A stretch of DNA of 64,000 bases. Source: Dichetophora obliterata (lineage: Eukaryota > Arthropoda > Insecta > Diptera > Sciomyzidae). The notes beneath the pieces were generated by a model. It was given only the letters and a program-made list of their open reading frames with translations. It was not told where the DNA came from and made no database searches. Shown piece by piece: positions 1 through 11,425 of the stretch (position 1 is its first letter; every line of letters starts with the position of its first letter). The stretch covers positions 1,495,001 through 1,559,000 of the forward strand of contig OY986439.1 of NCBI GenBank assembly GCA_963920525.1. The letters are read 5' to 3'. The translations under genes were made by a program, and so were the position numbers.

Positions 1-1474
1 ATTTTTGATTTTGTTTCGGCAAGTGGAATAAAAAGCGCCGCAGAAGTTGTTGTTGTGTTTCAATTTGGGAAACCTTTTGCGAGTGTTTTTCTTACGCCTG
101 AGTGCACTTAGTGCCCAACCCTGGAGCACCCGCCACCGCACCTCCACCAACTTTATTTCTGACTTTACCAGTACCAGCCCGCACCAGAACCAGGCGAGTG
201 CTCAGCACTGCAAGCGCATAATGAATTCTTAGTTATTGAATTATTAAATGAGTTGTTGAAATTTTTGAAACATTTTAACAATTCGAGCAGCAGCAGCAGC
301 AAAGGATGATTGCTGTTTGCTCACAACCAGGTGCTGCGCTTCAGCACACATCAACTCTTTAGGGATTTTTACAAATTCCGGAAATTGACTCGCCTGAGAG
401 GGAGCAGCCTGAAGGGTGCGGATTGATGAAAGCCGAGCGAGCGCACATAATGCTTTCAGGCATTTATTGTAAAAGCTATCGTTGCTGTAATCCTTCCGGG
501 ATTAAAAACGCATTACAACAATTGCTATTTGCAAAGTTTCGCAATAAACCCAAGAGGCTGGGAGGATGAGTGAAGCTGCCAAATAGACCCAGATACAACG
601 TTTGTTTAAAGTTAAGTAGAATAAACAGCAAGAACTAAGCTGACACAAAAGATATCAGTTTTTCAACTACACACAGCCACACTTGCAAAAATCATTATGA
701 GAAATTTTTCTCGTTGACTTTCCAAAAAACTCGCTTCTTGCCTTAATCCTGTTTCTAATCCTAGTAGATTTTAACGCGAATGCTTTAATCAACATTGTAG
801 ACAGCTTGTCCAACGACTAGAGTTCGGTTTATCACGGTGTCCTTTATCTACTTGCGTAAAAAATCTTGTTATAGTTGTTTGTAAAACGATCTCAGCCAAC
901 TACCAACATAATTCACTAGGCTGTCAGATTTTTGGTTGTCAGTCTAGCGTTTTTGGGCTCTTACACAACTACTGCATGGGTTCGTGAAAGAGTGGCAGTG
1001 ACAGGGGCTCGAATTTTACTTGACAAAATATTCTGTATGACAAACATTTGCTGCAAATAGAAAATAATGCTCTTCACCACTACCTTTCCTCTGTTTAAGA
1101 CATTGTTGCATCTTATAACGTTCATCAACCACACAAATTCTTAGCAATTCTTCCATTATATCTCATGGATGCAGCTTCATGCATATTCAAGAAGCTGTTG
1201 GCGCAACATCATTGCAGTGATAACAAGCACTTCAACAACAACAACAAAAACCACAAAAACATTTGTAAATAGTTGCAAATTTGAGTTCAGCTAACAGGAG
1301 TTGAGCGTTAATAGAAGGAAGGCTGAGCAAAAGTTTTTGAAAAATTTTGCCTAATCTTTAATATTTCTTTAATGATGTCTTTCGCTGCAGCCACACTCAA
1401 AGAAATGTAACACAGGTTTTCCAATACGGGTCAAATTTTGGACCAGAGAAGATAAAAGTATGTATTTTCGCGCG
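1..1474. other. Non-coding stretch, no gene recognised
   Basis: I see no convincing gene here; the open frames are short and have no recognisable domain. The DNA is less AT-rich than most of the window at its left end. It holds a short CAG run near 286-301 and a short CAA run near 1232-1247. It could be unique intergenic or intronic sequence. Confidence 0.5.
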
Positions 1475-1545
1475 CTGAATTCAAATCTGCAGTCCGTTTT
1501 TATCTATCAGGTCGAGTTTAGGAGATATAGGCAAAATAAAAAACT
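1475..1545 (-). repeat. Dispersed repeat, inverted relative to 7378-7450
   Basis: About 70 bases read in reverse complement match 7378-7450 with few differences. Both contain the phrase AACTCGACCTGATAGA followed by a run coding for nothing obvious. This is a shared repeat family in opposite orientations, probably the end of an old transposon; the family is not identified. Confidence 0.7.
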
Positions 1546-1579
1546 TTTCATTTTCTGATAACGGGACTATATCTTTTAA

Positions 1580-2999
1580 ACGCATTAGGCGATTTTAATA
1601 TTCTTTAATAGGTTTGATAAAAAAATGCAAGGCCTAACTATAACTGTTTACAAAAATTCATTGTCTTTTGTAGTTTCAACGTTCAAACATTTTAAAATTG
1701 TTAAATTTTTTCTTGTTTGCAATCCCGTTTTTTTTATTCCTATAATTTATTTTCGAAAACTTTCTTTTGTCAGACAGAATATCTAATTACCTTTAGCAAA
1801 CTTTTTATTTTTTGCCAATATCTTTGACAGCTTATGAGTTGTTTAGCAAAATCTGAATTTTCAGCTTCTTGAAATTTTTTATAAAAACTTTAGTCAAAAG
1901 GTAAAAAGTATACTAAAACTTCAGAATTTTTCAATTTTTTTTTAATAATAATAGTAATGATTAGGAATCTCTTAACACTTTCCTAAAAAAAAATCAATGA
2001 GACATTTTCAACAATTTTCAAGAAAAAGCTGTTACTTTATTCGGAAAAATTTCAAAAATGAAATGAAATGAAATGAAAAGTTCGGCGGTGGAACTGCGCC
2101 GTTTATAATTGTCATGGTCTTTTTCAATTATTAGAGACAAACAATGATCGGCGAAAACAATAAAAGCATCGGCGATGAAAATGAAAAATATTTTTTGTCG
2201 CCTATCGACCATTTGTATAGCTTGGTTCGATATGAGTTGCAAAAAAATAGGTCTGTTCCCGTACTCGATTCAAATAGCTTCAAGTTGCTTGAAATCTTTA
2301 TTTTGAAGCTTGAGAGAGAGTAATAACATACAAAATGACACTCTCTAATTTATTACAATTAATTGAAGTTAGTACGGAAACAGACCTAATTTCGGAACCC
2401 ATGACTTTCCTGTCACTTACACCGAATCTGAAATAGTGCTGATAAGCGTTTTTATAACATCAGTTATTACTTTGCCTTTTTTAGAAACAATATACCCGCC
2501 ACAAACATAAAAAAAAAAAGAATTTGCTCCGACTTTGTACGTTCATCTTAGAGTTTTTATTAATTACTTTTTGTTTTAACACAATTTAAATAAATACGCG
2601 ATCAGCTAGCAAAAACGAATGACACATTTTTTGGTTATTTTTCTAATATTTGTCTAATAGAAAAATGCTGAAGTTTTAGTATACTTTTTGCCTTTAGCAA
2701 TATCTTAGATATCTTAATCTTTTCTAAAATATCTTTAATAGTTTAGAGCCTACAAGCGGCTAAAAAAAATCCTTATTTTTGTAAATAAGTCATAAATAAG
2801 TTTTTGAAAATAAATGGAAGGAAAACAAAGTTACAGGGTTGCAAAAGTGAAAAAAATTCAACAATTTTATAATTATTGAATTTTTAAGGCTTACATCTTT
2901 AAAACTACAAAAGACAATGAATTTTTGTAATCAGTTCTAGTTAGGCCTAATATTTTTTAATCAAACCTATTAAAGGCAATTCTAAAAGGCTAAGGCGTT
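1580..2999. mobile_element. Foldback-type element with long diverged inverted arms
   Basis: The left arm (about 1580-1926) and right arm (about 2663-2999) are inverted copies. Two matching blocks are clear. One is the stretch around 1600-1690, including AGGCCTAAC, against the stretch around 2910-2990. The other is AAAAGTATACTAAAACTTC near 1902 against GAAGTTTTAGTATACTTTT near 2670. The arms have diverged by substitutions and small indels. The centre carries no recognisable transposase, and a separate small element (2248-2388) sits in it. This looks like a non-autonomous foldback or long-TIR element. The superfamily is unknown because I could not define a target duplication. Confidence 0.65.
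2248..2388. mobile_element. Short MITE-like element nested in the foldback
   Basis: The ends are inverted repeats of 18 bases with one mismatch: TAGGTCTGTTCCCGTACT on the left and AGTACGGAAACAGACCTA on the right, 141 bases end to end. Pairing continues weakly inwards. There is no coding potential. It sits in the loop of the larger foldback, so it either inserted later or forms that element's core. Confidence 0.7.
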
Positions 3000-3540
3000 A
3001 AGGGGATGGTATTGTTTTAAAAAGATTTTAGACATTTTTTTTATATTTTTCCTAAATGTACAACATTTCAAGAGTATTTTGTTTGTATTTCAAGTAAATC
3101 GTGCTAAAGCTAATGAAGATACAGCGATTCAAGTGAGCGAACCTCATGCTCAATTCTTAATAAATGCCTGACAAAGTTGAATTAACATAAAGACTTGCAG
3201 CTGCGCGATTCGCTTACCTGAAATCTGCTTCAAGTCCTTTTGCAATGTTATACGTTATACTTTTATGTGTATTTGTAGGTATGTAAACTGAAGTTGTATT
3301 TATTATATATTTAGAATAGATCGTATATGAATCAGTTGCCAGGTACACTTTCTTCCGAGCGGTTGTACGCTGAAATTGTATCGTAGTTTTCCGTTTTTAT
3401 TTCTTTTCGGTCTTGTGTCGTAGTATATTTATTTTTTATCGGCAGAAAATTGGTAAAATTTTGAGTCGAGAAAATAATGATGTGGAAGCGTCTAGCGCAT
3501 CGCATAAACAATTAAACTGAGTACTACAGAAAGTGTAGAG

Positions 3541-4640
3541 CAAGATTTCAACTATATTATTAGTATCAGGCGACGGAATGTGGATTCACTTTGCTATTCG
3601 CTGTCTCTTCTTTGATCGGCTACTATACAGGAAAGGTTTTTGATGTGTTTGTCAATAGTCCTTACTGTCACCAATGCAAAACTTGGGTAAATAAGCTAGA
3701 TACCGGCAAATTCGAAGAATGGCACAAGGAACACGTCAACAGCGGAAACTGCAAAGCAAATCATGTTGGTTCATTAGGCAAGGTTGCATGGAAGTAGACG
3801 CCATCGTACATGGCGACTCCAAAACCTAAAGTGGTTTGATAAATGCTTAACCGTTTGGTGAAGATTTCACTATAAATAAGAAAGAATGCATTGGACATGT
3901 TCAGAAAAGAAAGGGCACTCGTTTACGTGAATTAGTAAAAACAACTGTGGTCGATAGCAAAACTAAAACAGGAAAATTAATTAAAAAAAGTCTCTCTGGA
4001 AAAGGAAAACTCACTGCAAAAATGATCGACAAATTGACCGTGAATTATGGACTGGCCATCCGACGCAAACACGATTGGGGAAAAAAAAAATAATTAAAAA
4101 TGCAATTCGGGAAACATACTTTCATAATTGGTCCACAGACGAGAAACCACAGCACGACAAATGACCGAGCAGTGAGGACTCTTGGTGTGAATGGTTAAAA
4201 GCGGCAGTTGCAAACACACTGGATTCATTCAGGAAGGAAGCTTCAGATGTTACAGAAGCCATAAAGCCAATCTACGAAGATTTGAGCAAGGACGCACTTT
4301 TGCATCGGTGTCTAGGAAGTTTCACGCAACATAACAACGAGAGTTTCAATCAACTTATTTGGAAAATCTCATAAAAATCAATGGGCGGTACTGCAATCAT
4401 TGTTGAAATTGCAACAAATGTTGCAGCATGCACTTGCAATGAAGAATCTTTTTATTTTTTGTCCTTTTTAATGAAATGGGCATCTCTACAGACCCAAGTG
4501 CTCACCAATGGGAGCGCGATTTGACGAATAACGAATAACCACAGTGCAAGCACAAGTGAAGATGATAGAATGCAATGCAGGCAAAAGCAAAAAAATGCAT
4601 TGGACATCCTGAATGACAGTGTTTTACTGAACGGAAATTA
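3541..4640 (+). pseudogene. Broken Mutator-like transposase domain protein
   Basis: In several frames this stretch reads like the insect Mutator-like transposase domain family (MULE-type proteins). An intact 68-codon piece (3591-3797) has two CxxC-like features, with CHQCKTW followed by a spaced Cys. Shifting frame gives a GDSKT block, then NKKECIGHVQKR with GTRLREL, then GKGKLTAKMIDKLTVNYGLA. Further frames give a match to the region expected just before a Cys-rich tail. The order of these blocks matches the family as I recall it. There are stops within the GDSKT-to-GEDF stretch and several frameshifts downstream, so it cannot make a full protein. The family normally moves its own element by a DDE-type reaction; this copy is dead. 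A second remnant of the same family lies at 19690-20050. Assignment is from memory of conserved phrases, without a database search. Confidence 0.7.
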
Positions 4641-5260
4641 TACCCACCTTTTATTGATTTTTTATTTTTGATTTTTCGAAAACTTTAAATCGATTTTTTG
4701 GAAAACAACATTTTTGATGTCCGTGAACACGATGCCGCAAAATCTACTGGACCGATCGTTTTGAAATTGTTTACCCCATTTCTACACATAAATCAACAGG
4801 TAATACCGAAGCGTTTTTTTCTTTTTTTTTCGTATTATAAAATAATAAAATAACCTCCATTTTTCAAAAACCTCAAAAATCGCGTTTTTGACTTCAAAAC
4901 TCTAAAAAAAAGAAAAAACATTTAAAATAAAAATTCTTCGTTATTACCTCGGGAAAAATATTACCTTTTAAAGTAATTTTGAATTTTTTTTAGATGATCC
5001 GCTAAACTCTCATCGTGTTCACCGCAAAACAACTTTTTTTCGGGGCGCCTCCGGAAAATCGCTGCCACGGATTTATTTATCGATAATTTTTATTTTTTTT
5101 TTTTCAAATATACTTAAGAAGTCAAACTATAATATGTATATGAAATAAATACACCAACATTATTCATATCTCCAAAAAAAAAATCATGAAAACATGCCTT
5201 TTTTCTGCCCTTAAAAAGATATAGTCCAGTTCCCCAGACAAAATATTCGACAGGAAAACG
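4641..5260 (+). mobile_element. Probable 3' non-coding part of the Mutator-like element
   Basis: The very AT-rich stretch after the transposase remnant contains an inverted pair, CCGTGAACACGATG near 4711 and CATCGTGTTCACCG near 5009. A phrase ending CTACTGGACCGATCG resembles sequence beside the second Mutator-like remnant at about 19600. I infer it is the untranslated tail of the same element. No terminal repeat with a 9-bp target duplication was found. Confidence 0.4.
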
Positions 5261-5409
5261 GCATTATATCAGCATAATTGTGACAAATGAGCAGAGTTCT
5301 GGCAGTATGTTGAAATGTGGTGGAGGCCAGTTTACTTTTTATCAAAAAAGGCTGCCAGAAAGTAGCAGCATGAAGACATGGAAAAGTCAGTAGAAGGCAG
5401 TGTGTCGAA

Positions 5410-5740
5410 ATTCAGCATTGTATTGGCCGGAAACTGATATGTTCAAGCAGCTCAAACATTTTTGTTTTTTCAGCAGCAGCCTTCCTACGCACTATGACGG
5501 CAGGCATATGAACTCTGTTGAATAAAATCATTATTTTGGCATTGAACTGAACTATTTGGGCAGGCTTAAAAGTTTTGTTTTCTACAGAACAGAATGCTTT
5601 CGCCCTATACTGGCAAGCACATGAACTCTATCATAAACAAGCATTGTATTGGCATCCAATTGAAATAGTCTAGCAGATTAAAAATGTTTTGGTTTCTAGA
5701 CAACAGAGTTATCACGTCTTATACTGGAAGACGTTTTTAT
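5410..5740. repeat. Degenerate tandem array, unit about 115 bases
   Basis: Two full units and two partial ones follow one another. Each contains a phrase like GCAxGCATATGAACTCT, then a stretch ending TTGGCATTGAACTGAA, then CAGGCTTAAAA and GTTTT. Units start near 5470 and 5585, with a partial at 5410-5470 and another at 5698-5740. The units differ by many substitutions, so the array is old. The origin is unknown. Confidence 0.65.
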
Positions 5741-7377
5741 TCTGTCTGACTCTTCTGAGCTCCGACTTTTTACTTGAAATTTTTGAAAACTTTTTCACAT
5801 TTAACATGTGAATTTGACAGTTACAATTAATTTTTTTTTTTTGCCGAAAGTTTGCATAACACTAATTTGTGTTTGCACACACTAGTTTGTGGAACACTAA
5901 TTATCATATTTAGTGGAACACAAAACATAAGAAATATCATTTACATGTAATGCAAAATTCATTTCTTATAGATTGTGGTGAAATTTACTGTATTTCAGAA
6001 GATCTAATATACTGGTGTACGAGTGTGACTTCAATATTTGATAAGACCGTCGGTTTTGAATGATTTTTAGTGTATTTGCTAATAACTACATAAAAATCTG
6101 GTTAATAGTATAAGTTAAATAGAGTGCTGCTCCGTCAAAATACCACATGAATGATAAATTTCTGGGGTCATTTATGAATCTCTTTTCGCATTGATTGCAA
6201 TACAGTTCGCCATCGTAAATGTCTTCTAGCCTGTCAACATTTTATTTTTTCTGCTACAATACTTACACTTTTTTGCAGAAATCTGGGCGAAAAATAATTG
6301 CTTGCAGCTGTGCCCCTATTGAAAAGGTGAGCAGATATCCGAATTAACTTTTGCTATATATTCCTCGCATTTTCTTTTACTGGTCTGTAACAGTTGTTGT
6401 AGTGCGCCGTACGCAATAGAAGAATTTTTTTTATGAAATTTTTTTTAAAGACATAAGTGAAGATGGGCATTTTAAGGCATAGGGATAGAATCAATCAATT
6501 CCAACAAACTGCTTAATCCTAGAATAAGTCGATTTTTTCCAGCAATCGGATCTTCACTATCGTCTGATGCACAATTTTTGATTCTGGGAAGGATGAGTGA
6601 CCAGCGAATTTATCATCTTAGTTTAAAACTTTAACTGATTATGCGGTACAAACATTTCTCTGCCAAATTTCGTTAAGGAAATCTGCTTAATTTTTGCGTT
6701 TTGGACTATGTTTTTATAGAGCAATAATTTTAAAACTCACCATTCTTTTCAATAAAACTGTTCGCACACGTAGTCTCTGGTATTGTAAGTGGCATTGCTA
6801 TTATACCCACAGGAGTGGATTTCCTTCTTCGTTTGTGTTTGCTTACACCTGATATACTGAAGATAAACTTTTTTTTTAAAAAAAACTTAGAAATTTACGT
6901 TGGAAAAATCTCACTCAAAATTGTATGTCACCATCAAAGCCGTTCAAAATTTGGATGAATTGAAAAAAAATCGGCAAACCCAAGGACCAATAACTCTTAG
7001 TTGAATAAAAAAAAAGCTCAAATATATAAAATAACCTGAAATATATAAAAGAAACCAATATTTTGCATTCAATGCCATGTTAATGTCCCATCCAATTGCC
7101 TGCCACTACCTGCTTGTATTCTGCTCTGTACATTCCCTGCCAAGTTACTTCTACTGAACGCCACTTGCATGCTCTCTTATACATTTTTGAGCCTCTGTTA
7201 GCCAGTCTACTGTTCTGTACAGTGGCAGTCAACTGGCTGGTTTTGGTACAATTTCCGCCCTGCCCTGCCAAAATTGGGCCAAAATAATTTCATTTCTATT
7301 CCAATAAACAGACTACCTGTCTGCCGTTTTAAGTTCATTTTCCGGCCAAAAATTTTGTCTGGGGTTATCAGAAAACG
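5741..7377. other. Non-coding AT-rich stretch
   Basis: I find no supportable gene. Around 6160-6310 the minus strand reads with several spaced Cys codons, which could be a zinc-finger remnant from a transposon, but frameshifts prevent a family call. Overlapping 60-codon open frames at 7080-7400 on both strands look like chance. Confidence 0.4.
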
Positions 7378-7450
7378 AAATGTTTTTGATTTTGCCAATA
7401 ACTCTTAAACTCGACCTGATAGAGAAAAACGGACTGCGGATTTGAATTCG
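7378..7450 (+). repeat. Dispersed repeat, second copy
   Basis: This is the same family as 1475-1545, in the opposite orientation. The match covers the phrase CTCGACCTGATAGA and the AACGGACTGCGGATTTGAA block. It is followed by a region (7455-7630) rich in the palindromic core CGATATC with AAACGAT repeats, which may belong to the same element. Confidence 0.7.
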
Positions 7451-8764
7451 TTTGAACGATAATATACCATATTCAACTACTATCACGCCAAACAATTGTT
7501 TCGACGATATCATTTGACAGTTGTTTGCCATACATGAAGCTCTCGAAACGATATCGTTTATACTATACATAAAATTAAAGGTTACGTTATGTAAAAGTAT
7601 CGTTAAAACGATATCATCAAACGATTCTCGTCATACGTGATGAGAGCCTCAGGTGTTAATCCGTATCAGACAAATTTTCGGTTAACTTGAATAATTTTGT
7701 GAATAACACATGTGAATGTAATCAATGTGACTAAAATGATAACATATTTCAATAGACAGAATAACTATTTACTTCGAATAGAATTAGTGAAATTTACAGA
7801 GAAACAATTATTTTATACGATCGATAAATATTTCAAATATTTGGCAATGGTTTATTTGCATATGCATAAGCAACATTCTATCGGCAAATACACTGATCTC
7901 AACAATATATAGATTTTTTATGATTATCGATTGACAAAATTTGTATTAAACATTTTAAATTGGTGATAATTAATTAAAAAACATTAAAAATAATATAAAC
8001 ATAAATTTTTCTTAATAAAAGAGTCTCTTGAATGGATAAAATTCAAAAGATACGGCTTAGGTGGCAAAATGGATATCAGTTTTCATTGGGGTTTGCAAAT
8101 ATAATGAAAAATTTATATTGATTAGCACTCGACAATTTGATTGAATTCTAATGAAATGATAAATTTTGTGTATTTTGGTGTTTTTATGGCGGCTGGTGGC
8201 TCGGCAGGTTGTTATTCGCCCTGGGCGCAAAATGTTCTAGATATGCCACAGGCAGACAATAAGCGTAAGTTTTTAAGTGTATGCTAATCAGTTTATTTTG
8301 TTTTCTTTCAGATGATCCAGTGACGAGCAGCAGCGATCACGGCAATAAACTTTTTTAATCCCGCGCAAAATTGGGATTAAAAACTAATTAATCCAATATT
8401 TTGTCATACAAAAATAATATATTTTCTTCAAAAGATACATCGTGGCTTGAGAAAATAAATGTCATATGTGAAAATTTTCACTTTTGAGATTATTGAGAAA
8501 AAGGGGCTATTAATTCTAAAAAATTGCGGTAAGTCCACAAAAATTTCGTTATCTATTGTGAAATGTGTCTGCAAACAGGACTAAAATTCTAAAGAATATA
8601 GCTCTGCTAGATTTTGATTTATAGCCACATATTACTATGTTTTATTATGATTTAAACTTGTATTACTCTATAAAAAACACCCTTTACATGTCGAAAAAAT
8701 TTTACTGGATAAAAGTAATTTTTTTCACAGAAGTTTTTATTTAAATATTTATTAATAGAAAGGC
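7451..8764. other. Non-coding stretch with CGATATC-rich segment
   Basis: No gene is recognisable. The first 170 bases carry AACGATATC-type motifs in both orientations at about 7507, 7549 and 7604. The remainder is AT-rich without visible repeats. Confidence 0.4.
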
Positions 8765-8767
8765 TTA

Positions 8768-9035
8768 CAGCCCTATTCTGGCAAATTAACAAATTGTTAA
8801 CCAGTATTTTGAATATTTCTATGTGTTTGTTTGGTGTAATTTTTTTTTTTCAAAACAAAATTTGAAGCTCAAAAATAAAAAATTTTGATAAATATTGTCA
8901 ACTGCTTTTCAGTTATTGACAATTTCATGAAAAATTTTTGTTTTTTTAGCTTTAAATTTTGTATTGAAAACAACAAACACATAGAAATATTCAAAATACT
9001 GGTTAACAATTTCTTAATTTGCCAGAATAGGGCTG
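8768..9035. mobile_element. MITE, PIF/Harbinger-like, TTA target duplication
   Basis: The element is 268 bases and nearly a perfect hairpin. It starts CAGCCCTATTCTGGCAAATT and ends with the complement, AATTTGCCAGAATAGGGCTG. The arms pair for roughly 70 bases or more. TTA lies directly outside both ends (8765-8767 and 9036-9038), the 3-bp TWA duplication typical of the PIF/Harbinger superfamily. There is no coding sequence, so it would be moved only by a transposase made elsewhere. Confidence 0.85.
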
Positions 9036-10178
9036 TTAGTTTGACTTAATAAAGGCCGAATAACCGAAACTAGCCGAAACTTTTGGTAAAAACTTCTTGC
9101 ATCAGTCATTTAATTCAAATATAAAAATATTTCCAACGCATTGTACAAAACAAAAATTACTAATTCGCAAAACATTTTGGATAATTTTATGCGTTCGATA
9201 CTATCATTTTCGATTCTATCATCGCTATTGCAATTAATATTAAAGTTTTATAGGTACTGAAGCCAAAAAATGATAAATAAACTTCCGAACGAATTCTATG
9301 TGTGTGGAGTGGAATAAAGGAAAAAAAAAAACGAAATATTTCTAGTTTTATAATACTAAACCTTTAATGAAAAAAAAAATACTGTGGTTTGTAGTTTTAT
9401 AAAAATGTACATTGTAGGTGCATACTATTTTGAGTGTGTACTGAAGAAATAAAATAAAAAATTATCTCATTCATTATTATTGTCAAGGTATATTTACCGA
9501 GGTACTATAAGAAGCGACTGCGCTGCAGGTTTTTAGGAGTCTTATGCCAAAACCAAGTAATGTAAGCCCACACAAACAAATAAGCGGATTTTTTTAAATT
9601 TAGCTCCTACTTTTCTTAAAATATTTCTTTCCTAAGTTTGCAGTTTTTTTATTGTCTTAAATATTGCATTTTTCTTATTGTTGTGCTTGATGTGGTGTTA
9701 ATAGTGCAAAATGTTGAATTTCGCATATTTGCAACTGCATTATGAAAATTAATTACCCTTACTTAATTGAAAAAAATATTTTAAATAATGAACATACAAA
9801 TTGCCGTAGGGTTAATAAAAATTTATATATGCAAATATTTTCTCTCAAAGAAATCCAAAATCTTGAAAATAAACGTAAATTAGTTGTGCCATTATAAAAT
9901 AAAATGTCCATTTTTTTGTTTTTAGTATAGAAGCAACATTGCTTATTGTCTGTTTGACATTATACTCCCTTGACTGACAGTTTACTTATTGTACCTGGAT
10001 TAGTATACTTTGATTATAATTAACTTCAATTAATTATTATAAACTTTAATATTCAAAAAAAACTTTTTTTATATTAAAGTTTTTTCTTATGTGTATGAAA
10101 GTACTTTTGTTTCCTTTTTATAAAAAAAAATTATTTGTAAATACTTAAATTTTCTTATTAATAAATAGTTTCGGTTTC
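9036..10178. other. Non-coding AT-rich stretch, possible element remnant
   Basis: No gene is visible. A GGCCGAATAACCGAAACTAG segment at 9053 resembles, in reverse complement, the GTTTCGGTTTCGGCCGAAT segment near 10167. These may be the two ends of a roughly 1.2-kb element. Confidence 0.35.
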
Positions 10179-10227
10179 GGCCGAATATTATTAAATGGCC
10201 GAATATTATTAAATGGCCGAATATTCG
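10179..10227. repeat. Tandem 18-base repeat, 2.7 copies
   Basis: The unit GGCCGAATATTATTAAAT occurs twice in a row, then a third partial copy breaks after GGCCGAATATTCG. It lies directly before the LINE fragment. Confidence 0.85.
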
Positions 10228-10244
10228 TTTTCGGTCGGACACTA

Positions 10245-11118
10245 CTATTTAGAAAGATCTCTACTACTGCAGATTGCTTGTTACTGCAGAGTGACTTAAA
10301 TAATTTTAGTGTATGGTGTTCAAGAAATAATTTGACCTTGAACATTAATAAATGCTGTGTAGTTGCTTATACAAAATGTATTGAGGCAATTGCTTTTGAC
10401 TACTCTATAAATGATTGTGATCTAGTCCGTAAACTAGAAAACAAAGACTTAGGTGTCATTTTCGATGCGAATTTTAGTTTTAAAGTTCACTACCAATATC
10501 TGGTTTCTAAATCATATACTATGATGGGTTTTATAAAAAGGAATTCGCAAAATTTTAACGACCCTATGACCATTAAAGCTCTGTATGTGTCTTAAGTTCG
10601 TAGTATACTTGATTACTGTTCAATTATCTGGGATCCATATTACGCGGAGCATTCTAATCGTAATATGCGCTAAATAAAATGTATTGGCCCGATGGCCTTC
10701 CATCATATGAGGCTAGATGCAAATTTCTTGGGTTACAGTCTTTAAGTGATATACGTTCATATTTTGCCTTATTATTGTTCATAATATTTTATCTGGGAAA
10801 ATTAATTGTCAAAGTACTTGTAGCCTATTTATTTTCCATCTTCCAACATGAACATTAAGAAATCATAGGGTGTTCGATGATAGAGTTCATAGAACTAACT
10901 ATGCTTTAAATGAACCTATTGCCCGGTGCATACGTTTATGTAATAATTTTACACCATTTCCCAATTTTAATCTTAGTCTAAGTGAATGTCGTCTAAAGTT
11001 TTTCATATTGTTTAATTAAGTTTACTTTTATTAATTAAATGTATATTAAGTACTAGCTGTAATAGTCTCTAAGATTTAAATCTAATAAATAAAAAAAATA
11101 AATGTAAATAAATAAATC
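10245..11118 (+). pseudogene. LINE 3' part: end of reverse transcriptase and tail
   Basis: The frame at 10278-10595 reads as the region after the polymerase active site of a jockey/CR1-type non-LTR reverse transcriptase. It has a stretch like LNNFSVWCSRNNLTLNINKC, then LGVIFDANFSF. After a stop the text continues in another frame as RSILDYCSIIWDPYY, the usual block before the C-terminal thumb region. Later pieces are frameshifted. The copy is 5' truncated, as is usual for LINE insertions: the fingers, the palm and the catalytic YADD box are missing. It ends in an A/T-rich tail of AATAAA-like repeats at 11085-11118, immediately next to a SINE. It is inactive. Confidence 0.8.
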
Positions 11119-11425
11119 AAGTGAAACTTTTGTGTAGGATGTTCTTAATGTTAAGTTGTAGAAACATGTGATATTAAATCTGAAGCAAGTGTTATGCCTT
11201 GACCTCAGTCAAATCAAGTTTCTAAGCGTTCCTACCCAAAAACTTTTCCTACTACAACCAAATAACACTTTTCGTCGTAAATAAATGTTTTTTAAAGTTC
11301 CTTTGATAAGAAATAAGGAAAGAAAGGTTATAGAGTAGGACTATGGCCTTTCCAGAATTCGAACCCGGGACCCCTAAGCGACTGTCAAGCAATCGACCAT
11401 TACACTATTGAGACCGCCAGAGTGC
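11119..11425 (-). mobile_element. tRNA-derived SINE, family 1, minus strand
   Basis: Read on the minus strand, the head (11425 down to 11340) looks like a tRNA, with an A-box-like stretch around TAGTGTAATGGTC and a B box GGGTTCGAATTC. The body that follows matches the plus-strand copy at about 17000-17280 over more than 200 bases, including ACTTGATTTGACTGA and ACACAAAAGTTTCACT near the 3' end. RNA polymerase III would drive transcription from the internal boxes, and mobilisation would depend on a LINE. Its 3' end abuts the LINE tail at 11118. The head is not a working tRNA gene because the stems are poor. Confidence 0.8.

Noticed and set aside
6160..6310. Zinc-finger-like Cys spacing on the minus strand
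   Set aside because: Frame changes are needed to join the Cys pairs, and no wider domain or element supports it.
7080..7400. Paired 63-codon frames on opposite strands
   Set aside because: They are mutually overlapping, low in information and without neighbours that would make them genes.
11340..11425. Possible functional tRNA gene on the minus strand
   Set aside because: It has A- and B-box-like sequences, but the acceptor stem does not pair and a SINE body matching another locus follows directly.
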